Both the position numbers and the translations under genes were made by a program. Below are positions 24,825 through 34,732 of a stretch of DNA of 64,000 nucleotides, piece by piece. A model generated the notes under the pieces. That model made no database searches. It saw only the letters and a program-made list of their open reading frames with translations, and was not told where the DNA came from. Positions within the stretch are counted from its first letter, which is position 1, and every line of letters begins with the position of its first letter. Source of the DNA: JAEZDC01 sp036676415 (GTDB lineage Bacteria; Bacteroidota; Bacteroidia; Chitinophagales; Chitinophagaceae); contig JAKFCX010000013.1 of assembly GCA_036676415.1 (NCBI GenBank), positions 1-64,000 of the forward strand, given 5' to 3'.

Positions 24825-26321
24825 ATGAACCTGAAATCACTACTGGCAAAACCCTTTGCCAATTATATATATAAACAGATCCAGAAAAGCAAGCAAACAG
24901 CTGTTCACGACCAGGAAGAGATCTTCAAACACCTTGTCAAGGCTGCCAGAACCACTGACTTTGGAAAAGACCATGGTTTCGATAAGGTCACCAGCTATGA
25001 TGATTTTAAAAAAGCTGTTCCGGTTCGTGATTATGAACAGTTGAAATCTTACATCGAAAAGATCAAACAGGGTAAGCAAAATGTTTTGTGGAAAGGCAAG
25101 CCTATTTATTTTGCCAAGACCAGCGGTACTACAAGTGGTGTAAAATACATTCCGATAACAAAAGATTCTATTCCCAATCATATTAATACTGCACGTAACG
25201 CCTTGTTGTGTTACATGGCCGAAAGCGGTAATTATGATTTTGCAAATGGCCGGATGATCTTCTTAAGTGGTTCTCCTGAACTGGAACGTGTAGCTGATAT
25301 TCCTACAGGAAGATTAAGTGGAATCGTAAACCATCACATACCAAAATATTTAAGAGGTAACCAACTTCCTTCTTACGAAACCAATTGTATAGAAGACTGG
25401 GAAACAAAACTTGATAAGATCGTTGAAGAAACATCTGGCCAGAATATGACATTGATCTCTGGTATTCCACCATGGATGCAGATGTATTTCGATCGGTTAA
25501 AAGAAAAGACAGGAAAAACAATAGCTGAACTCTTTCCAAAATTTTCTGTGATGGTATATGGTGGTGTAAACTTTGAACCATATCGTGCAAAACTGTTCGA
25601 TACCATTGGAAAGAAAATCGATTCGATTGAAACATTCCCCGCTTCTGAAGGTTTTTTTGCGTTCCAGGATAGTCAAACTGAAAAAGGCCTTTTATTAAAT
25701 ACCAACTCTGGCATTTTCTTCGAGTTCATTCCTGCAGGAGAAATATTTAATGAACATCCCACACGTTTATCATTGAAAGATGTAAAAGTCGGTGAGAATT
25801 ATGCATTGATCATTAATAGCAATGCAGGACTTTGGGGTTACAATATCGGTGATACAGTGAAATTCATCAGTACCGATCCTTATCGTTTGGTAGTAAGCGG
25901 AAGAACCAAACATTATATTTCTGCATTTGGCGAACATGTGATTGCTGAAGAAGTAGAACATGCTTTGATGACAGCTGCCGCAGAAGAAAATATTCATATC
26001 ACTGAATTTACTGTGGCTCCATTGGTAGCACAGGATAAAGGGAAGAGTTACCACGAATGGTTGATTGAGTTTGAAAATATGCCGGCTGACATGGAAAGTT
26101 TCCGTTTGAAAGTGGACAATAATCTCAGGAAAAAAAATGTTTATTACGATGACCTGATCACGGGAAATATTCTGGAAACACTTAAGATAAGCCAGGTGAA
26201 AAAGAATGGATTTATTGATTATATGAAGTCGATCGGGAAGCTGGGTGGGCAAAACAAAGTACCTCGTCTCAGCAATGACCGAAAATTTGCCGATGCGTTA
26301 CAATCTTATATCATTCGTTAA
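24825..26321 (+). CDS. GH3-family acyl-adenylate / amido synthetase
   Basis: This 498-residue protein has the ANL-type layout of plant-like GH3 proteins: ATP loop FAKTSGTTSGVKYIPIT (about 102-118), an acceptor region with MVYGGVNFEPY and ETFPASEGFFAFQ, and the late VSGRTKHYISAFGEHVIAEEVEHAL hinge. GH3 enzymes activate a carboxylic acid as an adenylate and transfer it to an amine. The bacterial substrate is not known. It is followed by dxr after 77 bases; a functional link is not evident. Confidence 0.9.
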   Translation: MNLKSLLAKPFANYIYKQIQKSKQTAVHDQEEIFKHLVKAARTTDFGKDHGFDKVTSYDDFKKAVPVRDYEQLKSYIEKIKQGKQNVLWKGKPIYFAKTSGTTSGVKYIPITKDSIPNHINTARNALLCYMAESGNYDFANGRMIFLSGSPELERVADIPTGRLSGIVNHHIPKYLRGNQLPSYETNCIEDWETKLDKIVEETSGQNMTLISGIPPWMQMYFDRLKEKTGKTIAELFPKFSVMVYGGVNFEPYRAKLFDTIGKKIDSIETFPASEGFFAFQDSQTEKGLLLNTNSGIFFEFIPAGEIFNEHPTRLSLKDVKVGENYALIINSNAGLWGYNIGDTVKFISTDPYRLVVSGRTKHYISAFGEHVIAEEVEHALMTAAAEENIHITEFTVAPLVAQDKGKSYHEWLIEFENMPADMESFRLKVDNNLRKKNVYYDDLITGNILETLKISQVKKNGFIDYMKSIGKLGGQNKVPRLSNDRKFADALQSYIIR

Positions 26322-26398
26322 ATGATACAATCAACAGCCTGAACTGTTATCTTTACTAAATTACTCTTGCCTCATTGACTAAATGACGTACTGACTCA

Positions 26399-27556
26399 AT
26401 GACTAATAAACGAATTGCCATATTTGGTTCTACTGGCTCAATAGGAACACAAGCCCTGGAAGTTATTGCAGCCAACCCTGATAAATTTTCTGTTGCCATA
26501 CTCACTGCACATACAAATGAAGATGTGCTGGTAAAACAGGCATTGAAGTTTAATCCACAGACAGTTGTTATTGTAGATGAATCAAAATATGCAACAGTCA
26601 AAGAAGCATTGTCTGGTACCTCGATAAAAGTTACTGCAGGCGAGAGAGCATTGGAAGATGCAGCTTCAGAAGATATTTACGATTTTATGATTGCTGCCAT
26701 TGTTGGTTATGCAGGATTAAAACCAACATTGAAAGGAATTGAGAATGGAAAGACCATCGGCTTAGCTAATAAAGAAACTTTAGTTGTAGCTGGTGATTAT
26801 GTGATGCGTAAAGCCATTGAAAAGAAAGTGGCTGTGATTCCTGTCGACAGTGAACATTCCGCTATTTTTCAATGCCTCGTAGGGGAGTCAAGAAATAAAA
26901 TAGAGAAGATCATTCTTACAGCAAGTGGTGGACCTTTTCTTGGAAAGAAGCCAAACTTTTTGGTGAATGTAAAAAGAGATCATGCATTGCAACATCCCAA
27001 CTGGAGCATGGGGGCCAAGATCACGATTGATTCTGCTACGCTGATGAATAAAGGGCTTGAGATGATAGAAGCCAAATGGTTGTTTAATCTTGCACCTGAA
27101 CAGATATCTGTAATGGTACATCCACAAAGTATCATTCACAGCATGGTGCAGTTCGAAGATGGAAGTATTAAGGCACAAATGGGGTTACCCGATATGAAGT
27201 TGCCTATACAATATGCCATGGCTTTTCCGCAGCGAATTCCGAATGATTTTCCACGATACGATTTTCGCCGGCCCAATACTTTGACTTTCGAAGAACCCGA
27301 TACAAAAACATTCAGGAACCTTGCTTTGGCAAGTGAAGCTTTGCAAAAAGGTGGAAACATGCCTTGCATTTTAAATGCTGCTAACGAGATCGCTGTGTTT
27401 GCATTTTTAAGGAATCGCATCGGCTTTTTAGACATAACCGAAGTTGTTGAGCGATCCATGAACAAGATCACCTACATTTCTAATCCAACCCTGGAAGAAT
27501 ACTTTGAAAGTGATGGTGAGGCACGTAATTTCGCCGCTTCGTTAATTCAGATGTAA
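26399..27556 (+). CDS. dxr: 1-deoxy-D-xylulose-5-phosphate reductoisomerase
   Basis: The 385-residue protein starts with the NADPH-binding IAIFGSTGSIGTQALEV. It carries VIPVDSEHSAIFQCL and LTASGGPFLGKK. The metal and substrate loop HPNWSMGAKITIDSATLMNKGLEMIEA includes the conserved Ser and Glu, and NAANEIAVFAF lies near the end. It catalyses the first committed step of the MEP pathway to isoprenoids. Length and motifs are complete. rseP follows after the dispersed repeat pair, as dxr-rseP neighbours are common in bacteria. Confidence 0.97.
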   Translation: MTNKRIAIFGSTGSIGTQALEVIAANPDKFSVAILTAHTNEDVLVKQALKFNPQTVVIVDESKYATVKEALSGTSIKVTAGERALEDAASEDIYDFMIAAIVGYAGLKPTLKGIENGKTIGLANKETLVVAGDYVMRKAIEKKVAVIPVDSEHSAIFQCLVGESRNKIEKIILTASGGPFLGKKPNFLVNVKRDHALQHPNWSMGAKITIDSATLMNKGLEMIEAKWLFNLAPEQISVMVHPQSIIHSMVQFEDGSIKAQMGLPDMKLPIQYAMAFPQRIPNDFPRYDFRRPNTLTFEEPDTKTFRNLALASEALQKGGNMPCILNAANEIAVFAFLRNRIGFLDITEVVERSMNKITYISNPTLEEYFESDGEARNFAASLIQM

Positions 27557-27596
27557 GTTTATTGTTGATCCGGCGTTTGTAATGCTATTTTGCTTT

Positions 27597-27672
27597 ACTT
27601 GCGTCGCACTCGTCAGGTTCCTGTAAGAAATCAGCTGATTACGATACTAACTGTACAAGTGTGTGACACAAG
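27597..27672. repeat. Dispersed repeat pair, arms A and B facing each other
   Basis: ACTTGCGTCGCACTCGTC (27597-27614, last bases diverged) faces GTACAAGTGTGTGACACAAG (27653-27672), the reverse complement of arm B with one change. Together they can form an imperfect hairpin with a loop of about 40 bases between dxr and rseP. Confidence 0.7.
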
Positions 27673-27712
27673 GAACGATGATTAGAGAACTAAAAGCGGA
27701 CTAAAAAATAAA

Positions 27713-29077
27713 ATGACATTATTAGCAATCGACTGGGCCAGTGTAGGAGTACAAACAGTGTACTTCATTATGGCATTTTCCATACTCGTGGTATTACATG
27801 AATTGGGACATTTTCTTCCTGCAAAATGGTTTAAGTGCCGTGTAGAAAAATTCTATTTGTTTTTTAATCCATGGTTCAGCCTCGCAAAAAAGAAGATCGG
27901 TGATACAGAATGGGGATTAGGCTGGGTGCCTTTTGGTGGTTATGTAAAGATCAGCGGAATGGTGGATGAGAGTATGGATAAAGAGCAACTTAAATTGCCA
28001 CCTCAGCCCTGGGAATTCAGGTCAAAGCCAGCCTGGCAGAGACTGATCATTATGTTGGGTGGTGTTACTGTAAACATTATACTCGCCATTGTAATATTTA
28101 TTTTTATCGCCTGGGGTTATGGTGAAGAATATTTACCACCACAAAATGCCAAGTATGGTTTTGCCATTGACAGTTTGGGAACATCTGTTGGTTTGAAAGA
28201 TGGAGATATCATCACCAAAATTGATGGGCAGCCAGTTAAGGATGCAACAAAGAGTGTGTTGCAGATCATAACAAAAGAAGGTAAAAAAATTACTATCCTG
28301 CGTGATGGTAAAGAGATGGACATTGATATTCCGGAAGGAATGATCAGGTCTTTGAATGATAGTAAAGGTGCCAATTTTGCATTCCTCAGGTTCCCTGGTA
28401 TCATTGAAGATTTTGGGAAAGAATCACCTGCAAAAGATGCAGGATTACAGAAAGGTGACCAGATACTAGCTGTTGATTCAACACCTACTCCATATTTTAC
28501 AGATTTTCAAAAAGTGTTACGCACCAGCAAGAATAAAAAAATTGCTGTGCAGGTAAATAGAAACGGGCAGGTTGTTACTGTTCCGGTGCAGGTGAATGAA
28601 GATGGAAAAATTGGCATTGCTGCAAGAACAGATATTAAGCAACTCGGTTTTCAAACAGAGACCAAAGAATATTCATTAGCAGAAGCAATACCTGCAGGAT
28701 GGAATCGTTGCTGGAGTACATTGAGTATGTACACAACTGGTTTGAAACAATTGTTTACCGGAAAAGCTAATCCAAATGAATCATTAGGAAGTGTGATCAG
28801 CATTGGAAAAATATTTCCAAAAGAATGGGGTGAGTGGGAAGCTTTCTGGACGTTGACTGCAATATTTTCTGTAGTGTTAGCTTTCATGAACGTACTACCA
28901 ATACCTGCTTTAGATGGTGGTCACGCATTATTCACTATTTATGAAATGATCACCGGAAGAAAGCCAAGCGATAAGTTCATGGAATATGCACAGACGGTTG
29001 GTATGGTATTATTGCTTGGATTAATGGCTTATGCATTAGGACTTGACTTCCTAAGAGTATTCCGGGATATATTTTAG
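27713..29077 (+). CDS. rseP: RIP (site-2) zinc metalloprotease RseP
   Basis: The 454-residue membrane protein has HELGH (31-35, zinc and catalytic Glu) in the first helix. WGLGWVPFGGYVKISGM follows, then two PDZ-like regions (about 150-310), and the late NVLPIPALDGGHALF carrying the third zinc ligand Asp. It performs intramembrane proteolysis of single-pass substrates such as anti-sigma factors. The PDZ domains filter access to the active site. Length is normal. It lies upstream of the tmRNA gene. Confidence 0.96.
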   Translation: MTLLAIDWASVGVQTVYFIMAFSILVVLHELGHFLPAKWFKCRVEKFYLFFNPWFSLAKKKIGDTEWGLGWVPFGGYVKISGMVDESMDKEQLKLPPQPWEFRSKPAWQRLIIMLGGVTVNIILAIVIFIFIAWGYGEEYLPPQNAKYGFAIDSLGTSVGLKDGDIITKIDGQPVKDATKSVLQIITKEGKKITILRDGKEMDIDIPEGMIRSLNDSKGANFAFLRFPGIIEDFGKESPAKDAGLQKGDQILAVDSTPTPYFTDFQKVLRTSKNKKIAVQVNRNGQVVTVPVQVNEDGKIGIAARTDIKQLGFQTETKEYSLAEAIPAGWNRCWSTLSMYTTGLKQLFTGKANPNESLGSVISIGKIFPKEWGEWEAFWTLTAIFSVVLAFMNVLPIPALDGGHALFTIYEMITGRKPSDKFMEYAQTVGMVLLLGLMAYALGLDFLRVFRDIF

Positions 29078-29109
29078 TATCGGTTAAAACTGTTCATGTA
29101 ATTGTTGCA

Positions 29110-29128
29110 GTACAAGAGTGCGACGCAA
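29110..29128 (-). repeat. Dispersed 20-bp repeat, arm A
   Basis: GTACAAGAGTGCGACGCAA lies 33 bases after the rseP stop. The surrounding TTGTTGC and GCAACA extend it as a weak palindrome. Confidence 0.75.
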
Positions 29129-29247
29129 CAGATGTTTAATTAACATTCCGGAGCCTGTTTCCAAAAACATATTGCATAAATTTGCAAACTCAGTTCTTTG
29201 AAGTTTACTACACTGTAAACTCTCAACTATAGATTGTCATCTAACCT

Positions 29248-29620
29248 GGGGTCGTATTGGTTTTGACAGCATAAGTTGCGGTAGGTGTAAGCATGCAGTG
29301 CGTTGGATAATTAGCACTTAAATCTGAATATTCAAACACACAAATGGCAATACTCAGTATGCCATGGCTGCCTAATCAGTGATTAAGTAGTCATTAGGGC
29401 CGTGTTGAGCAGGTTGGTCTGTTACCAAGCTCCACCGCCGACACAAAAACAAAACAGAATGCTTCCCGAACAGGCTGTGCCTCGGGATTAAGACTATTCA
29501 GCTAAGTGATGAGTTGGTTTGTTCATTTCCTGCTCATTGCCGACAAACAATAATGAAATAAGCATGTAGAAAGCTTATGGCAAATATGTTTGGACACCGG
29601 TTCGAGTCCGGTCGACTCCA
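29248..29620 (+). ncRNA. ssrA: Transfer-messenger RNA (tmRNA)
   Basis: The 5' end GGGGTCGTATTGGTTTTGACAG and the 3' end TTCGAGTCCGGTCGACTCC pair to form the tRNA-like acceptor and T arm. The tag frame includes codons 29343-29372 for NGNTQYAMAA followed by TAA; the resume codon may lie one or two codons upstream. The AMAA ending is a typical proteolysis tag. It is a one-piece tmRNA, and CCA is not encoded. A TAAATTTG -7-like box lies at 29177-29184, so the primary transcript is probably trimmed at the 5' end. Confidence 0.96.
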
Positions 29621-29625
29621 CAAAA

Positions 29626-29651
29626 AGCCGCTCACATTGAGCGGCTTTTTT
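29626..29651 (+). terminator. Terminator of the tmRNA gene
   Basis: AGCCGCTCA, loop CAT, TGAGCGGCT, then a T-run. Confidence 0.9.
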
Positions 29652-29726
29652 ATTTATCCCAATTCTTCCCTTTTTTCTTTGAATTTTAGTCATATTTGTC
29701 GATCAATTATCCATGTCCTCAAATGA

Positions 29727-32336
29727 ATGCCTAAGGATTTTATGCCTGACCATGTAACTAACATAGATACAACAGAGAATAATTTTCTTTTACAGATATT
29801 TCTGAATAATACTGAGAGCAGCTTCATCCTCACAGATAAAAACTTCAACATCATTTTCTATAATCGCCTGGCTGGCGAAAGGGTAAAACAATTTGTTGGT
29901 ATCGGCCTACATGAAGGCATGTCGATCCTGGAACTGGCATCTCCAGACAGGTTAGAGCAGCAGTTACAAATACTGGAAGCAACACTTGCAGGTAAAAAGA
30001 CTGAGAACGAATACAAGATCGAACTTCCCGGAAAAAAATCAATCACATTTTACAATCATTATCATCCTGCTAAAAATGACGAAGGTGAGATCATAGGTGT
30101 GCTGGTTACTTCAAAAGATATTACTGAACAAAAGAAGAACGAAGATGAGCTCAGAATCAGCAATGAACGCTATAGTCTCATCACCAAAGCAACATCTGAT
30201 GCCATATGGGATTACGATGTAATTGGCCAGCGTATCTATTTCAATGAGTCTTATACAAAATATTTTGGGCACCAGGTTTCGGAAATGGATAGCAGTTATG
30301 ATCTGTGGGAGCAGCATATTCATCCGCAGGATAAAGAAAGAGTGGTAGCTAAGGTTAATGCTGCCATCAATGGCAGCGATACTCATTGGGAAGATGAATA
30401 CCGGTTTCTTACAAAGAATGGCGTTACCGTTTATGTATACGACAGGGGAATAATCCTGCGAAATGATTCAGGTGATCCTGTTCGAATGATTGGTTCTATG
30501 CAGGATGTGACCAAACAAAAGGAAAACGAAATAAGGATTGCATTGAGTGAACATCGGTTTAAAAGTCTTGTTCAAACTGGTACTGATTTGATTGGAATCG
30601 TAGATGCACATGGTTTTTATACCTATGTAAGTCCTACTATCGCACAACTTGGTTACGATGTTGATTTTTTAATAGGAAAAAGTGCTTTTGATTTTATCCA
30701 TCCAGAAGATGTTGCAATGGCCCAGGAATTTTTTGAGGAAACATTCCAGGTAAAACAAATTACAACAAACCCATTTCGTTTTAAAGCAGCGAACGGAGAT
30801 TGGAGATTGATAGAAACCGTAGTTACTAACCTGCTAGATGATCCTGCAATAAATGGTATTGTTGTTAATTCGAGAGATATTACAGACAGACATCTTAAAG
30901 ATGAGGCTTTACATAAAGCTTTGAACGATCTTAATAAAATTCTTGATTCATCTGTGGACGTAATTGTAGTAACTGATGAGAACAACAGGTACATACAAGT
31001 GAGTGCTGCTGCAGAAACCGTTTGGGGCTATAAACCTGAAGAGTTGATGGGGAGAGTTTGTTTAGACCTGGTACATCCGGATGATGTTGAACATACGAAT
31101 ATTGTTACGGAAAAAGTGATGAGGGGTGAAATGACCACCAACTTTCAAAATCGGTATATACGTAAAGATGGAACGGTTGTACCCTTAATATGGTCTGCTA
31201 AATGGGATGAGAAAGATAAAGTGATGTATGCCATAGCCAGAGATTCCACAGAAAAGCTTGAAGCGGAGGCGGCTCTGCTGCAAAGCGAGGCCATGTTCAG
31301 AACCATCTCTGAAAATTTTCCAAATGGCATAGTTTCAATTCTCAATAAAAAGCTTCAGTTTCTTTATGTAGCCGGTAAAGAATTAGATAGCCTGCAAATT
31401 TCTGCTGACTATTTTGTTGGAACAGATTACAGTCAGCATATGCCTGATGATGATCGATTGATCCGCACTATGGCCGACAAAGTATTTTCAGGTGAAGCAA
31501 TGGTTTCTGAGATGAAATTCTTTGAGAGAAACTACCTGGTAAGTTCCGTTCCATTATATGAAGCAGATGGAAGTATCGAAAGAATATTAGTGGTATTTCA
31601 GAATATCACAACACAAAAAAGCGTTCAGAAAGAGAAAGAATTACTGATCAATGAGCTTACAAAAAACATCCACGATTTAAGGCAGTTCTCTTATATAACT
31701 TCTCACAATCTCCGGGCCCCGATTTCAAATCTTATTGGAATCATGAGTTTGATTGATATGAATTCGATTGAAAATCCCGATACTGCATTCCTTGTGGAGA
31801 AGTTTAAAGAATCTACTTTTATTCTCAATGAGACCGTAAATGATCTGCTGAACATACTGCTGATTAAGAATAATGTAAACGTGCAAAAGGAAGTGTTTTC
31901 GCTGCAACAGGTGTGGCAGGATGTATGCACATCGGTAAACAGCCAGATTCGCAATGCCGGTGCTGTGATCACTGCTGATTTTTCCAATGCAAAAGATATA
32001 ATATTCAATAAATCCTATGCGGAAAGCATCTTATTGAACTTACTTACCAACTCTTTAAAATACAGGCACAAGGATCGGAAGCTAAAGATTAGTCTTCGTA
32101 CTGCTGAAGAGGATGAATTCCTGGTTTTGCATTTCTGTGATAACGGAATCGGGATTAACTTAGATCATCATAGGGAGAAAATTTTTGGCCTGTACCAGCG
32201 TTTTCATAATTATACAGATAGTAAAGGCTTAGGTTTGTACATTGTGCACTCACAAATTACAGCACTCGGCGGAAAGATAGAAGTAGACAGCGAAGTTGAT
32301 AAAGGAACTTGTTTCAATATCTATTTTAAAAAATAA
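29727..32336 (+). CDS. Multi-PAS soluble sensor histidine kinase
   Basis: This 869-residue protein has no membrane segments. Five PAS/PAC units occupy about 15-640 (visible PAC ends include VLVTSKDITEQKK, RMIGSMQDVTKQK and VNSRDITDRH). The dimerisation domain has H660 in YITSHNLRAPISNLIG. The ATPase has LLNLLTNSLKYRHK, FCDNGIGI and KGLGLYIVHSQI. It should sense soluble or redox signals in the cytoplasm and phosphorylate the single-domain response regulator encoded 3 bases downstream. M6 is an alternative start. Confidence 0.93.
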   Translation: MPKDFMPDHVTNIDTTENNFLLQIFLNNTESSFILTDKNFNIIFYNRLAGERVKQFVGIGLHEGMSILELASPDRLEQQLQILEATLAGKKTENEYKIELPGKKSITFYNHYHPAKNDEGEIIGVLVTSKDITEQKKNEDELRISNERYSLITKATSDAIWDYDVIGQRIYFNESYTKYFGHQVSEMDSSYDLWEQHIHPQDKERVVAKVNAAINGSDTHWEDEYRFLTKNGVTVYVYDRGIILRNDSGDPVRMIGSMQDVTKQKENEIRIALSEHRFKSLVQTGTDLIGIVDAHGFYTYVSPTIAQLGYDVDFLIGKSAFDFIHPEDVAMAQEFFEETFQVKQITTNPFRFKAANGDWRLIETVVTNLLDDPAINGIVVNSRDITDRHLKDEALHKALNDLNKILDSSVDVIVVTDENNRYIQVSAAAETVWGYKPEELMGRVCLDLVHPDDVEHTNIVTEKVMRGEMTTNFQNRYIRKDGTVVPLIWSAKWDEKDKVMYAIARDSTEKLEAEAALLQSEAMFRTISENFPNGIVSILNKKLQFLYVAGKELDSLQISADYFVGTDYSQHMPDDDRLIRTMADKVFSGEAMVSEMKFFERNYLVSSVPLYEADGSIERILVVFQNITTQKSVQKEKELLINELTKNIHDLRQFSYITSHNLRAPISNLIGIMSLIDMNSIENPDTAFLVEKFKESTFILNETVNDLLNILLIKNNVNVQKEVFSLQQVWQDVCTSVNSQIRNAGAVITADFSNAKDIIFNKSYAESILLNLLTNSLKYRHKDRKLKISLRTAEEDEFLVLHFCDNGIGINLDHHREKIFGLYQRFHNYTDSKGLGLYIVHSQITALGGKIEVDSEVDKGTCFNIYFKK

Positions 32337-32339
32337 AGG

Positions 32340-32771
32340 ATGCTACATAAGGTTTTATTGATAGATGATGATATGGTTACCTGGGCTATTTGCGAAATGG
32401 TACTAAACAAAACTGCTTTCACAGAGAAAGTTGAAAAGCTGGGTAATGGCAAAGAAGGCATCGATTACTTTTCAAACTATTTTGAAAAGAAGAAGAAAGG
32501 AGAAACGGATATTGTAGCACCAGATCTGATACTACTGGACCTTAATATGCCAGTGATGGATGGATGGACATTCCTCGAAGATTATATCCGGAAATATTCA
32601 GAACGTTTGCCCGATACAAAGATTGCTATTCTTTCATCTACCGTGAACCCCGAAGATTTTATCAGGGCTCAGAAATATTCACTCGTTATCGACTTTATTA
32701 ATAAGCCCCTCACTATTGAATTAATTGAAGAGTTGAAGTCTCACGAAGCATTCAGGCAATACTTCAGTTAA
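32340..32771 (+). CDS. Single-domain response regulator (CheY/Rcp-like)
   Basis: The 143-residue receiver domain contains the acidic pair in LLIDDDMVTW, phosphoacceptor Asp in LILLDLNMPVMDGW, Ser/Thr in AILSSTV and Lys in FINKPLT. There is no output domain. It is encoded 3 bases after the PAS kinase, so it is almost certainly its cognate receiver. The length and inserts (KKKGETDIVAPD) resemble phytochrome-type Rcp1 receivers. Confidence 0.93.
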   Translation: MLHKVLLIDDDMVTWAICEMVLNKTAFTEKVEKLGNGKEGIDYFSNYFEKKKKGETDIVAPDLILLDLNMPVMDGWTFLEDYIRKYSERLPDTKIAILSSTVNPEDFIRAQKYSLVIDFINKPLTIELIEELKSHEAFRQYFS

Positions 32772-32810
32772 AGCTGGTACAGATTTTATTACAGTAGAGT
32801 AAACAGTATC

Positions 32811-33083
32811 ATGCAAATTGAACAGGTAGTAGGTATTGCTGCAGGGGTTTTAACGAGTACCAGTATGATACCACAGCTGGTTAAGCTGGTGAAAGAGAAG
32901 AAAGCAGATGCCATTTCTCCTATAATGCTAATTGTGCTTATATCAGGATTGTTCTTATGGGCCTACTATGGTATTTTAAGAGAAGACTGGCCAATAATAA
33001 TTACAAACGTTTTTGCGCTCATTATCAACGCTGCACTTTTAATACTCAGACAGGTCTACAAAAAGAGGCAGGACAATAGTTGA
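32811..33083 (+). CDS. SemiSWEET-type sugar transporter
   Basis: The 90-residue protein has three membrane helices, with the PQ-loop motif in TSTSMIPQLVKLVKEKKADAISP and the third helix ITNVFALIINAALLILR. SemiSWEETs work as dimers, moving sugars by facilitated diffusion. The substrate here is unknown. It follows the response regulator by 39 bases. Confidence 0.9.
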   Translation: MQIEQVVGIAAGVLTSTSMIPQLVKLVKEKKADAISPIMLIVLISGLFLWAYYGILREDWPIIITNVFALIINAALLILRQVYKKRQDNS

Positions 33084-33163
33084 ATCTGCCATTAGCATAA
33101 TATTTTACTTACACGTTCACAACTTTATTCAGCAGTTATCAGCCGGTTTTTTATCTTCGGCTT

Positions 33164-33796
33164 ATGTACAATCTTCCCTACTTTAAAGAAGAAGACAGGC
33201 AAAGGGTACTTGAATTTGTACGGTCTCATCCCTTTGCTTTTCTCTGTGGGTGTGATGCCAGCAATAAACCTGTTGCAACACAAATACCCTGCTTTATAGA
33301 AGAAAAGGATGGAAAGCTGTATTTGAGTGGACACATCATGAAAAATACTGATCATCACAAAGCTTTTTTACATAATTCGAATGTCTTGGCTGTCTTCTCA
33401 GGAGCTCATTCCTATGTAAGTGCCAGCTGGTACAGCGATCAGCATACAGCTTCTACCTGGAATTATTTAAGTGTACATGCAAAAGGCATCATGCGTTTTT
33501 TAGATGAAGATGCACTGTTAGAAGTGCTGAAACATACTACCAATCATTTTGAAAACAATCCACATTCCCCTGCTAATTTCGAAAATCTTCCTCAGGAGTA
33601 TGTTCAGCAACTTGCAAAAGCAATAGTTGCTTTCGAAGTAGAAGTTGTATCAATGGACAATGTGTTTAAGCTAAGTCAGAATAGAGATAAAGAGAGTTAT
33701 GAAAACATTATAGGAAAGTTGAGTGAACAGGATCATTGTGCAAGAACAGTAGCAGATGAAATGAGATTAAGAAAAGACGAATTATTTAATAAATGA
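33164..33796 (+). CDS. PaiB-like FMN-binding protein
   Basis: The 210-residue protein has the PaiB pattern: MYNLPYFKEEDRQRVLEFVRSHPFAFL, VATQIPCFIEE, HIMKNTDHHKAF and SASWYSDQHTASTWNYLSVHAKG. It adopts a split-barrel flavin-binding fold. In Bacillus PaiB acts as a negative regulator, but many homologues may be flavin enzymes, so regulation is not certain. The stop overlaps the pyrF start (ATGA). Confidence 0.88.
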   Translation: MYNLPYFKEEDRQRVLEFVRSHPFAFLCGCDASNKPVATQIPCFIEEKDGKLYLSGHIMKNTDHHKAFLHNSNVLAVFSGAHSYVSASWYSDQHTASTWNYLSVHAKGIMRFLDEDALLEVLKHTTNHFENNPHSPANFENLPQEYVQQLAKAIVAFEVEVVSMDNVFKLSQNRDKESYENIIGKLSEQDHCARTVADEMRLRKDELFNK

Positions 33797-34602
33797 CAAG
33801 AGAATTTTTAATAGGCGAAATAAAGCGAAAAAGATCTTTTCTATGTGTTGGATTAGATACGGATATTGACAAAATTCCAAAACATCTTCGATCATACCCT
33901 GATGCAATCTTCCGGTTTAATAAAGCAATTATCGAGTCAACTAAAGACTATTGCGTAAGCTATAAAATCAATACTGCTTTTTATGAAGCTCAGGGTCTGA
34001 GAGGATGGGAGGCAATGGAACAAACGGTGAATTATATTCCTTCCACTCATTTTAAAATTGCCGATGCAAAAAGAGGAGACATTGGAAATACATCTGCTCA
34101 ATATGCCAGGGCTTTTTTTGAAGCTTTATCTTTTGATGCCATTACTGTTGCTCCTTACATGGGAGAAGATTCGATAAGACCTTTTTTAGAATACGATAAT
34201 AAATTCACCATTGTTCTTGGTTTAACATCGAATGCAGGAGCAAAAGATTTTGAATTGCAAAAAACCGGGGAAGAATATTTATATGAAAAGGTGCTACGAA
34301 CAGTAAGTAAATGGGGAACTGCTGACAACCTGATGTTTGTTGTTGGTGCAACCCAGTCAGCGGAATTAAAGAATATACGTACGATTATACCTGATAATTT
34401 TCTTTTGATACCGGGAGTAGGTGCACAGGGAGGAAGTTTATCCGATGTTTCAAACTATGGAATGAATAAGGATTGCGGGCTCCTGGTAAATGCAAGCCGG
34501 GCAATTATTTATGCCGGTGATAACGAAGATTTCGGAAACCAGGCTTCCCTGGCAGCAAAACAGTATCATCAGGAAATGTTGATACATCTCCGGGATTTAT
34601 GA
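33793..34602 (+). CDS. pyrF: Orotidine 5'-phosphate decarboxylase
   Basis: The 269-residue protein belongs to the longer (type 2) PyrF class. CVGLDTD opens the barrel, FKIADAKRGDIGNTS holds the catalytic Lys/Asp set, and LIPGVGAQGG binds phosphate. It decarboxylates OMP to UMP, the last step of de novo pyrimidine synthesis. Its ATG overlaps the stop of the PaiB-like gene, so translation is probably coupled. Confidence 0.96.
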   Translation: MTREFLIGEIKRKRSFLCVGLDTDIDKIPKHLRSYPDAIFRFNKAIIESTKDYCVSYKINTAFYEAQGLRGWEAMEQTVNYIPSTHFKIADAKRGDIGNTSAQYARAFFEALSFDAITVAPYMGEDSIRPFLEYDNKFTIVLGLTSNAGAKDFELQKTGEEYLYEKVLRTVSKWGTADNLMFVVGATQSAELKNIRTIIPDNFLLIPGVGAQGGSLSDVSNYGMNKDCGLLVNASRAIIYAGDNEDFGNQASLAAKQYHQEMLIHLRDL

Positions 34603-34732
34603 TAAGTGAAGATGCTGCCTGCAGTTTTAGAGCGAAATGGAGTTATTGTTGCAACGTTTAACTGATAAATTCGGCCTTTTCTTTATATTACTGGGAAATT
34701 ATTGCAATTTTATTTGCATTTTCGCAATAACC